Part shown: positions 24,301-36,300 of the stretch, piece after piece
Numbering within the stretch: position 1 is the stretch's first letter
Layout of the letters: every line of letters starts with the position of its first letter
Origin: Yamagishiella unicocca
Lineage: Eukaryota; Chlorophyta; Chlorophyceae; Chlamydomonadales; Volvocaceae
Assembly (NCBI GenBank): GCA_003116995.1
Contig: BDSL01000188.1
Coordinates: 1-64,000, forward strand
DNA: 64,000 nt
Direction of reading: 5' to 3'
The notes under the pieces: model-generated
Databases searched by the model: none
What the model was told of the DNA's origin: nothing
Seen by the model: only the letters and a program-made list of their open reading frames with translations
Program-made: the position numbers and the translations under genes

Positions 24301-27300
24301 CCAGCTGCTGCATTACCTCTGCGACCCTGGCCTGGGCGGCCAGTAGGTCGGCGGAAAGGCGCTCCTGCGTGCTGCGGGCATTGGCACGCAGGTCCTCCAG
24401 GTACACGTCGACGGCCGACGCGACATCCGGGACGGACCTGGAATCCCGGCCCTCAACCTGGTCATCGCCGGAACTGTTCGGTGACCGTGGCAATGGGGTC
24501 GCCGAGGCCGACGCAGGTGACGCATTCCCTGGCTGCAGGAGCTGGAGGCCACGCTGCGGAAGCTGTCCCTCAACAGTAAGTGTGTTAGTCGGGGGTGGTG
24601 CCGCTGGCCCGCCTGCTGGCTTGAGGCTGGACTTCGCCAGTGCGGACTTGCTGTTGCTAGTTGCCAACAGCGCTGCTGGCCCGCTGCTGCTGGTGGTTAA
24701 TGCAGCTATGGACAAAGCTGTTGTGCCCTTCCCGGCCTCGCTGGAAGACGTCGGCCTGAGCGGGGCCGACTTTCCAGGCGGGGACACTGGGACGTCGCCA
24801 ACACCCTGCAGGGCCACTGCGGCTGACCTGGCAGCGCCAGCAAGCAAAGCATCTTTGAAGTTAAGCGGGCGGCTCCAAGGGTCCCTGCCAGCCGACGACC
24901 CAGAGCTGCCACCGCTGCGAGCAGACAGCGGCTCTGTGGTGGATGCTACGGAGCTCGCACGCTGTCGTACAGGCGTCCCCAAGGCTGTGTCGCCTGCTCC
25001 CTGGGCGTAATCAACCTGCGCATGCTGGTCGCCGATGCTGGAATCACTGGCTCCATGCACGGATACGGCCCTGCTTAGGTGCGCTCCTGGCGGAGAATCA
25101 GGAGGATCGCCGTTGCTGGGAACCAGGTCGGCTGCTTGGGCCGTCACAGTCTCCAACGCGCCGCCGAAGCCGTCCGTTGCCGTGCTTCTATCAACGGCAA
25201 CCGAAGGGACAACAATGCTGTCCACACCAACGCGCCCGGCAATGTCCTGGAGCTGAGACCATAGACTGCGGTTCTGCAGCCGAGTTGACGCCAAGGCCGC
25301 CTCCAGAGAGGACAGCTGCTGCCGCTCGCCGTGCAGGGCATCTGCTTTTTCGCGTACTTGAGCCTGTTAATACAACAGGGGGGATTGCTACATGAGATGC
25401 GTGCAAACTCCTTGATAATAGACGGGACTTATCCAACACACAGCCAAACACATCACAATGGACATAGCGTAGCCCGTCTTTCCTTATGATCGGCATGCTA
25501 CATCTGCATGTAACCAGGCAACATAGGGTTGACCCACATCATCGTGTTCAACGTCATCTACACGGGCCCTCCGCACCTCGAGGCTTGCAAGGCGGTCCTC
25601 GGCCTCCCGCAAGCGCCCTTGAAGTTGGTCTTGCGCGCGCTCCGCATCACTGTGCAGCAGTTGCACCGTCGACTCCGCCTGGTCGTTAACATCATTCAGC
25701 GCTTGCTGGAGCTCCGCTCCGTGGGCAGTTGCCTGCTCACAGGCTGCGGTGAGCTGCTCCACCGCCTCCTGCGCCTCTTTGTTCATGGCCAACAGCACCA
25801 ACACACGCGCCTGCGCCTCGGCATTGGCTGCTGACTGCTCCGCCAGGGTTATCCTAGCTCCCGCGTGGGCAGCTGAGAGCTCCTCCACATGGGCTCGCAC
25901 CTGCAACAGCTCCGCCAGCAGCTCCTGGACACGCGCCTGGGATCGCGAGCTCTCCGCAAGTAGCTGTGCTGCGTGGGACTGCGCCAGGTCGTATACACGC
26001 TCCTGCACCTGCTCATAAGCAACCCCAGCTTGTTGCAACTGCGCCTGCAACTCCGCCTGCTGACACGATGCCTCCTGCAGCGCCTGCGTATTGTCCGCCA
26101 CTAGCGCCTCCTCCCGTGCCGCTGCTGCGTCCCTGTCAGACCGGAGCGCCGCAAGTGCGAGCGCATGCTCCAGCTCCTTCGCAGCAGCAATGCTGGCCGC
26201 GCTCTCCAGCTCCACTTGTGCTCGCTCCAGCTGCTGACGTAGCTCTCTAGCCTGATCTTGCACTTCACTCAGCTGCGCGCGCGCCACCGCCCGCTCCTGC
26301 GCTGCGCCATCCGCAGCCTTCAGTTTGGCCTGCAGAAAACGTCAAGAGGGTACAAGGGAAGCTTCAAATTCCCCTCCTAGGCGAACAGGTTTCAGTGTCG
26401 TCACAGTTAGAGGAGCACACCCATACCCTTTGCATGTACCGCTCTACATCAACTCATTGGATAATATCACCACAACCCTGCCAGTACAGACCTGGAGTTC
26501 GTCTGCATGGGCTGCAGCTTCCAGAGCCGCCTGCACTTCAACTTCCGCCAGGCGTTCCTCAAGCTGCGCCACATTTTCCTTCGCCGCACGGAGCTCCGCC
26601 TCACGACCATCAGCAGCCGCGCGCTCAGCGAGGACGGCAGCCTCGGCCTCGGAGCGCTCCGCCGCCGCTACAGAAGTAGCGTGTTCCGCAGCTTGCAGGC
26701 GCGCAAGCAGCTGGTCACGCTCTGTCAAGCCGGTCGCCAGCTCAGTCTCGGTGGCAACGGCCCTCGATTCAGCATCGGCGGCACGAGCTTCGGCTGTCGT
26801 CAGCTGCTCTTGCAAATGCTGGAACAACTTCTGCTCGGCAGCAAGGTCAGTCTCAAGAGCGTCAGCTTTGGCATGGAGCTCCCCCTCACGACCATCAGCA
26901 GCCGCGCGCTCAGCCAGCACAGCAGCCTCGGCCTCGGAGCGCTCCGCCGCCGCTACAGAAGTAGCGTGTTCCGCAGCTTGCAAACGCGCAAGCAGCTGGT
27001 CCCGCTCGGCCAAGCTGGTCGCCAGCGCCGTCTCGGTGGCAAGGGCCCTGGACTCGGCATCGGCAGCACGCGCTTCGGCTGTCGTCAGCTGCTCTTGCAC
27101 TCCCAAGATCTGAAGCTCGATGCCAACGGAACGCGCCCGCGCCTGCTCCACCTCACTGGTGCTGTCCTGCAACCGCTGGCGCATCCTCCGCTCGGCCGCG
27201 AGGTCAATCTCAAGAGCGTCCGCTTTGGCTTGCAGCTCAGCGTGCCGCTCCTGAACCGCATTAAGCTCCAGAGCCACCGCATCGATGTCACGCTTGCTTG

Positions 27301-30300
27301 CGTCCAGAAGCTGGGCCGCATCCTGGATCGGGATCAAGGCAGGACAGCGAAACACGTGGCGACCAAATACCTAGCCGGTACGTTACCCGCGTAGTAGATA
27401 CGCAGCATTCACCACACCACACACATCATACACCGCGCACATTCAATTCATGGAGGACACGGTGCGGACGTGGTGCACACAATTACCTATTTGTACGGAT
27501 TAACCGACACCGAACAGAAGCGTGACAGTCATGGGGCAAGCGAGACGAGACGGTGCACGCATGTGACCCGGTGGGCACAGGCGTGGTCAGATAACAGATC
27601 AAACGGGGCATGTCGACCCCGATAGCTCTGTGCAGCTCACACGGGGCATGACGATTCCGATAACAAAGTATGAACCAACTTCCAGGAGCGTTCGGAAGTC
27701 GCACCTTGTGCACCGTCGCCAGTTCGTCCTCAAGTGCATCAACGCGTGCCTTCAACGCTTCGGTATTTTGCCAGTCGGCGTCATACGCTGCCCTGGTCTT
27801 CAGGACTGTAGGTTCATCATCCGCCGGTTGCTGCGTAGCCTGCAGTGCGGAAATAAGCTCCTCAGCCTGCGCCAGCTGGTTGCGCAGCGATTCGATCTCC
27901 ATGTCCGCTGCTGCGAGCCGCTGCCTGTCGTCGGCTATCTCCGCGGAGACCAGTCGGGTTGCACGGGACTGAGCCTGCTCCATGTCCTCGACGCGCTCCT
28001 GGTCAGCAAAAGGCGGGTTGCACGTAATCAAGCGTCTGCCATGCATGAAGTGCGACTCGCGCTATCCGCCCTTGCTGGAGCGGGTCATGGGACTTTCATG
28101 AGCGGGGTCCCAACGTTTTCTTCAGGCGAAGGGCGCTGACATCGGCGGTATCAATAAAATGACAAGAATGCATAGCCGGTATGCCCCTTCGAAACAGACC
28201 AAGCCCCAGAAAATAACTACAATTCCGCACCAGCAATGCGCGGATACTCGAGTCCTTCTTCGTCAGGTCCCTGGTGAGACCCGCCACAGTCTGATGTAGT
28301 TCCGTGATGACATGTTCAGCTTGCTTTTGGCCCCGGTTGCCTCGAGCCTCCTAAAGAAACAGGTGGCATCACGCCCGTTAGGTCGTGTACTTCACATCCG
28401 TGTCACCCAGCAATCGTAACATACCTGTAGCTGAGTCAGCTGCTGCGTCTTCAAGTTTAGCTCATCGCTCAATTCCTTAACTCTGCGGCAAGCAATCGGG
28501 AGTGGGGGATTTACATGGCCGCCTTCCCTACTAGCTCGTGAGACCATCAATTGCAAGGGGGAGTTGAGGCCCAGACCCGTGAACCAGTTGGTGGGCCATA
28601 CCTTGCCTCCAGCTCGCGCTTGGACCGCTTCAGGCGCGTCAGTTGGTCAGCGAAGTTGTTGCGCTCCGTCATCATCTCCTCCTCCAGCTCAGTGACACGC
28701 TGTTGGCATTAAGGCACACAACCAGGCTCAGTGCACATTATGGATAACACGAGAGCACGAAGGGAGCTGATAAGCAGCGCTGAGCCAGCCCGACCCACAG
28801 AACCTACTTGCGAGACGTCGCTCCCCAGATCGCTGACCACGCTGGCAGAGTAAGGTCGCCTCGTGGCGTCGGCTCCGTCCGCGCGCCCGTCCAGTGACCA
28901 CCGCGGAACACCGGGCGAACGATCCAGCGGAGAGGCATGTGGGGTCGTTCGAGCACCAGGCACCGAGCCCGTGAAAGGCCGCGGTGAAGCATGCGGTGTT
29001 TCCGACGTAGGCAGCTTCCTGGCCACGACTGGTGATTGCGGAACTCGTTCTTCTGCCATCTTTGGATCGACGGGGCTGGTTGCTGTGTACTGAACAGCGG
29101 GAAGGGGCACGGCGCCGGAAGCAGCAATAGGGTCGCCCGCCGCTAACGCTATGGCGTAGGCAAGCTCTCGCTGAAGCTTAGCGTTCGCCTGTCGTAGCTC
29201 TTTTAGCTGTTCGCGCAGCTGTGCGGTGTCCGGTAGCTCAACGCTGCTAATGGGCGGCAGCCTGTCCAGGCCACCGTCCGAAGTGCTGGGCCTGCCTGCT
29301 GGGGCAATTGAGCCGCCCGGGTCTGCTATGTCATGATCGGGAGCGGCGCTGTCGTACTGCCACTCAGACGCCTACAGGAGCAAACGGCCTGCCGTGAGCG
29401 CGATCAAACAATCAGCGGTTCACAGTGAAAACAAGGAAAAACGGAATCAAAAAACGGAGTGCAGTCACCCTTAGCCCAGGCTCCTACGGACAGTCATTAG
29501 AACCACTATCGGCGGCGATGGGTTCACAAGTTCACAACTATGCCAGGGCAGCCGAATAATCTTAGGAGGCGAACAGAAAGGGCAATGGCAGTGTACACCG
29601 GTGCACGGACGAACCTTGCCACCCGGAACGACGTCATCATCGAACAGTAGGTTGCGATGCACAGTGGTGGATACGCCGCGCTGAGGGTCTGCAGTTGCCG
29701 AACTGGGGCCCGCCTCGCCGCGGACTGCAGCTGGGCTGCGCATCAGGCCGATTGTATGCACTGCGTCACTGCCTGTGTGTTCACTGCTCCCTACAGACGC
29801 GCCATCCCTGTAGAACATTGGGTTCATGACCAACGACGGCGTAAAACTGTCAGCCTCAGCGGTGACCCTTTCCGAGCTGCCAGCTCCTTGGGACGTAGGA
29901 CTGTCTGGGACAGGCAGGCCCTCACAGCTTTCGCCGGTCGCTATCTGGGCAAGCGCAGGTACCGCCTCTGTAGCAAGCCGGGGATGGATGCTCTGCCCGT
30001 CGTCTGTGTGCAGATCCCCGTCCAACGGATGAGGAGGTAGCACTGGGGCCACCGTTGGGCCGAGCCCATCCACCGTAGGCGAAGCCAGCAAGCGGAGTTC
30101 CTGCAGAAGCGGCACACGTGGTAATGAGGGGTTGCCAAACAACCCAGGCACAAGCCGTGCGGTTGCAGCGGCAGCAGTACAACGGATAAGATTACAATGA
30201 CATGAGGAGAATGCGCATGGAGTACTTTCCAAGCACCTGACCACAGTTGTGGTGGTCTAGAAGGAACGCAGTTGCACGTGAGGGGCTTGACTGGCTCGCA

Positions 30301-33300
30301 AGACAGTGCTAACTATGATTTAAGGATTACCCGGCAGTGTACGCAATCAGCACTGCAAGGACACATGTCTCACGCTGACTACAACTGCTATTATTGCGCT
30401 GATCGTCAACACAGGCACGTCAAGCATAAAGTGCGAAGCTACATCAATCGAACATCGGACCACCTACCTGCAGCTGTTCGGTTAGGCGGGCAATGTTCGC
30501 CTCTTTGGCACCGGCCTCCGCCTGGATGTCCAGCAGTTGTTCCTGCATGATTTGGACGACATGTTTTTCCAACATACGACGCATGTATGTAAACGAGGAA
30601 GGCATCAGCGTCTCCATGCAAGCGAACAAACAAGGCCACGCACGACGGCTTCGTGACGACACTTGCCTGGCTTTTTTGGATCACTTTAATCACGTCTTGA
30701 AGCTGCGCCTTGAGCTCCTTGAGCTGTTCTGTGCTGGAACCTATCCCGCTGCTTGGCTGACTGTGTCCCGCACCCGGGCTAGGTGAAAGCCGGTCTTCGG
30801 GTAGCAGGAGGGCGGGCTCGTCGACCGCCACCCATGGCTCATACAGAGCCAGAGGCGAGGGGCCAGAGGTGCATGGATCTGCCTGGCTGAGTGCCTCCAG
30901 CTGTGCCTGCATGCATGGAGCCATGCGCAATGCGGAACGCATGATATGGTCAGCGTGGATGCCCGTTATCATGGTCAAAGCAAGCAACGCACTGCGAGGT
31001 TCACACGAGCCGTACCTGAAGAGTCGTCAACTCGGACGTCGTGTCGGTAAGCCTGGCCTGCGCACGGTGTCACACAGCCGTGTTACAAGATGCAAAACAT
31101 GTGTCAAGTCCCCGTGCGACTTGGCCCTGACTACTACCATCGTAACGTTGTAGGACAGCAGCTCGCCAGGTATAGTGCGCACCTGCGTGAGCTCCAGCAT
31201 CTGCGTCGCCTCATCAAGCTGGCGTTTGACTTCGTCCATCTGATGGGAGCTGGCTGACCGTGACAGCAGTCCTGCACCAGTCATACCGCTGCCGCTGGCA
31301 GGACCCCTGGATGCTCCTGCAGAGACGTCTCCATCTGCACCGACCAGTCCCTGCTGTATGGCGGCGCTGTTATCAGACGCGTCAGAATGCGAGCTGCTAG
31401 CGTTCTCTCCTACACTCGCGAGCTGGAATGGCAGAGGGCCACCCGAGCTCAGTCGGAACGGGCGGCCAGCATCACCGGGAATCAGGGATGTGGCCACATG
31501 AATGACATCTTTGCATTCGGCTCCGCTGCCTGTGACCGGGACGCCGCTTCCAGCTGCGTCCTCTGGCAAGTCCTCGAGGGTCAAACGGGGCTCCCGTGGG
31601 CTGAGAGTGCTGCGGCTGCGCTTGCGAACAACAGGTGGCTGTTGCATGTCCGGCAGAGACTCGCCGACGACGTGCTCGGCGACCTGATAATGAAGAGGGG
31701 AGTTCAGGAAGACCCCGGCGGTAGGTCATGTACGCATCATGCGGATTAAAGCTGCCTTGCAGGCGACCGACATGCATTGTGTGCAACACCATCGGCAGGA
31801 AAGTTGCAGCGACGTTAAGTAGCCCAGTAGCCCTGAGCCCAGAAAGCTGATGTATAGAGGGGCATTTAATAACACACGTGCATGCTGGCTCGGCTCCTAG
31901 TCGTGAAACGGAACCTGCATAGCAAATAACTGACCTGTCGAGCGTCGTCCGCAGCACGACGATTAAGCAGCTGGCGACCACCGGCTGCCGCTGCCAAAAA
32001 GGCACGATACTGCTCAACTTGCGCGCGAAGTTGCTGAATTGTGTGATCCCGCATCAAGATGTCATCGGATGCGATTGGCTTGTCGAGCGTTTGGTCCGCC
32101 GTCTGTGGCGTGTGCACCAGATCCGTCTGCAGGCAAGAGGCAGCGCAAGCTTTCAAGGATGGGCAAGCTTCCGTCAGTTGTCCGAGCGCGCTCGAGGGCG
32201 CGGGTCCCGCCGCCTTTTTTACGAAACACGCGTCCATGGCACAATGCCGGTGTTTGAAGGCAACTAGGGGAGAATTTAAACGTATTCGTGTTGCGGCGTA
32301 TGAGTAACATGCAACTCCTTGGCACCCCTGTGAGCTGACCTGCATCTCGACGGGGCGCTGCTGCCCGGAAACCTCGGGCTGCCTAACGACGGGCAAGTCC
32401 TCCTCTTCCGACAGCGGCATCTGAATGGCTCGTCCCACGCCAGTACCGCTCGTTCGCATTGTAGGTTCCTGATGGGCAATAAGAGCGCATCGCTCTCTGA
32501 AACTCTTCACGTGCAGGCGAAACCCAAACACGGGTACGACCCACGTGTCCTCCCGCCCAAGTTAAAACCATGAAATTTGGAACCTAAGCAGGAGGGCCTC
32601 CGAATCGAGGAGAGAGGCTGGTCAACCGAACCCTAGCTCGCTGGCAGCGCATGGATATCCGGCGCGAAGGCACACAATAGGACAATCACGGCTTCAACGC
32701 TGTGCAGTCACAGATATTGTCATCACTCACATGCGGCCGCATCTGATCCGCTAGGTTGCCAGAAGAGCCGGTGATGTCCACTCCATCGAAGTCCCATGCC
32801 TTTTGCGGCATCAGCACCTCCGTACCAAGTAGCATCCGATCCACAAAGGACGGCTTACGGGAGCCCACCGGGCTTGCTGCAAGAGCAGGATCTCCACGGT
32901 TGCACATCGCAGCGACGTCCTGCGGGATTGTTTTTGACGTTACATGAGGTTGCAGGTCAGTTTGTATGACCAACCACCAAAATTGGAGACGGACGGGGGA
33001 TTGCTCGCCCTGGTGAGCCCGATAAGCGATGGGCTGCTAGGGCCCGCATGACTGGGTCAACGAACACGCAAACCACGTGGTACATACTGAACTACTAATT
33101 GCCTAAAGAGTGTCAGGGTGCTTTCCAATTACATACATGTTGTCAACCATAACCTGATGCGCCCGCATAACACGGACCATCATGCGGTCATATTTATGAC
33201 CACGTCAAACCAGGTTACAGGCGGTTACAGGAGCAAAGCATGATTACCCGATTACCCCGTACTATGCGGTACACGTAGGACTCCTAACATTGTTTTCGTC

Positions 33301-36300
33301 GTGCATACCTGCGACTGTTCGAGCAAGCGCTGTTCGAGCAACTTAATGTGTTGCTGGCGGTGTGATAGCTGCGATCGAAGCGATAGAACCTCACGCTCCG
33401 CAGCGATCAGAGCCACCTGAGCGCAGAAAGGTCCAAACGTGGCATTTACGTGCCAACAGCAGATTCCTTCCACGCGAAAATATGCCAGGCGTCACTTTTT
33501 CGCGGCCGTTGAAATAGTACAAGTGCAAGTTCAACTTCAATGTATCGTTTGCTTGGATCGTTGTGGTGCGGCGCCAGCAACCATACAATCAAGCGGCTAG
33601 GTAACTGAAGTTGGGTACCATTTCCCGCAAACGCACCTGAACAGTTGATAAGCCCCCCGATGTGGCGGCCGGCAACTGAAGGGCTTGCGAACGAGCTGCT
33701 AGCAGACATGAGAATACTCGGTTGGGCGCACGGCTGCTCGCTTGGCCTTCCAGAGCCATGGCATCCCGAGGGGAACCCAAGAGCGAGATGAGATCAGCTT
33801 TTTGAGTGGTTGCAGGTGACTCCGCAAGACCGATGGGACTTGGCCCGAACTTGGCCTCAGCACGCTGCCGAAGAAACAGGGATGAGTAGCGAGCCGCCCG
33901 GATTTCCCCCTCCTTGGCCTGTTCGGTACGGTAGAAGATACGAATTCTGACTTACTCACGCAAGTTCATCTCAATGTGCCGGTACGAACGGGAAACGCTC
34001 ACTAAGCAAAAGATTCCACGACGGTAATGGAAGCGCAATGGACCATAAACAAATGATTAATGCACGGATCATGTTTTCTACCTTGAGTTGTTGCTCCAGC
34101 GAACATGTGAGGTCTCTCAGCTTCTCCAGTCCAGCTTCAGTATCACCACCGTCGATGGAATCAAGAGATGGCATTTTCTGCAATAGACATTCACGGTCGC
34201 AACAATAACGGAAGGCAGTGTTTAGTTGCAACACAGAAATTGCTCACAAAGGCAGCGTTAGGATACAAATACGGCTTGGTTTAAAAACGCGAAAGGTCTG
34301 CGGTTATTACACTGATTTTATTCGTGCAAGTGGCTTGCGCTGGCCTGAATAGGCTTTGCAGGGCCGTTTTCCTTATGCAGGGCCGTCTTTGGTACATCGG
34401 TAAGACAACAGTACGAATACCATACGTTCCAGGTCCTTACTAAGCGAGTAATACTCTGTGACAAACAAGTGTCACGCAAATATTTGCAGCAAACTGGCTC
34501 CCCACATACGAATCCGGAAGTATCACAAAGAACGACCTCGGCAGACACCTGGCTTGCGAACGCAGGGTTTTATCAAGTGTTGTATCATCATGCAGTGTCT
34601 TGAGACGTCCCGGTAACCACGAGCCCGAGTAAGCAATGAGAACGCCGTCAGTCACAGAAGTGCGGGGTGCCATTGCAACCTTTCGGGCTAAGAAAGACGT
34701 CCCCCGTCCCCTCGAACAGAAGACCTATGTGGTTGCAGGAACAGCGCAACACTTGGGACCCAGCGCACAGGAACGGAGGCGCGCACATGCAGCTAATCAC
34801 TGGAACAGCCTCGTGCCGGCCTGGATAGTAGCTTTCGACTCATCATCCAATGCAAAGATAACTCATGCCAGCCCCGCGCCCGACTTGCTCACTAGGCCGG
34901 CGCTCAGCACTTCACACCGGACTACTACCCCTTCAAATATATTGACTTGCTCAGAAAGCTGTACGAGCAGATCCTGCAGGGCTGCGACCTGGCCGTCGCG
35001 ACGCAGCAGCCGCATCTGTGCCGCTTGCAGCCCTGCCTGCAGCTCAGATATTTGCTCGTCAGCGCTGCGGATGTAGGAATCTTTCTGAGTCAGCACCCGC
35101 TGCCACATGAGCTGCGGGTCAGACACCACCGCAACCTGCGCACGCGTAAGCTCGTGTTCCATCGCAGACAGCTGCTCGCGCAACCTAGAGCTCCAGCGCC
35201 ATAGCCTGTTGTTGAGATCCTCCGAATCGGACCGTAGCAGTTCAAACACCTCACGCGCATCACGGTACGCTGCCCGCGCACGAATCAGGTCAGGGTTCTG
35301 CCAGCTCGCGTTTCCTGGTGGCAACTGGCCACCTAATGAACTAGCAACTACCGCCTGTCGTTCCTGAACTTCGATTTGCTGCTGGGCCAGGGACGACGCA
35401 ACGTTTTCCGCAATATTCAGTGCCGTAACAATGGCCGGCCACAGCGACGACCATGCCTGCCTGCTGACAGGCGACTGCACAATTTCCTCCTCGCTGTACA
35501 GCTCGCCTAGGGCGCGTGTGACCGCCTCAAGCTCAGCATGCAGATGGCGCGTCTGCTGCCATGGTGAAACCGCCACAGTTCCAAGGTGGTCTGGGGGGGG
35601 CAAGTCCTTGTCGGCAAGTACACCGGTTTTTGCGTCCAATGGCACCTGCCCAGTAGGTTGAAGCATCCTGGCACCCGGGCGGCTGTCGCTCTCCAGCAGT
35701 GCTTTGGCAGAAGCCCCGGTCGACGATTGGGCAATTGCTGGCGTCCATGTTGGCCCTTTGTCAGCAGGCGTACAGAAAAACCCGCCGTGCGCCTGAAGCG
35801 AAGGCACCGTCGCCAAGCCGCTGCTGCCACCACCAACCTGCCGAAGACGTAGTTGCTCAAGCTGCGATTCCGCCAGGGAAGCGCGCAGCACTGCATGAAC
35901 TAGCTCGTCAGTGACGGCGTCCAACTGGGCCTGCACCACGCGGTGTCTGCCTTTCACTTCATCCAGCTCGCCGTGTAGGGCAACCGTCTCCATCATGAGG
36001 TCTGTCTGCTGAGCCGATGACTCGCCAGCAGCATCCCTGCCAGCGCTCGGAGCATGCAGCGAGGTTGGTGCGCCACCCGCAAGCGTATTGCCAGTGCTCA
36101 CGCTGCCAAACCGGTGGGGGCCCTCCATGGCTTCCAATCGGGCCTCTGCAAGAGCAGCCTGCATGGCCGCTTCGGCAAGCTGGTCCGCAAGCATGACAGC
36201 TAGCGTATCAGCTCGGCTGCTGAGCTCGGCAGCATCACGGCTAGTACGCGATGCAGCGCCATCAGTCGCTGCGCCTCGCAGAGCTGAGATCTCAGCCTCA

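Noticed and set aside
16481..25010. Many plus-strand ORFs of 60-295 codons opposite the giant gene
   Set aside because: Ser/Ala/Cys/Arg-rich shadows of coiled-coil codons on the minus strand. The minus frame alone has consistent splice sites and heptads.
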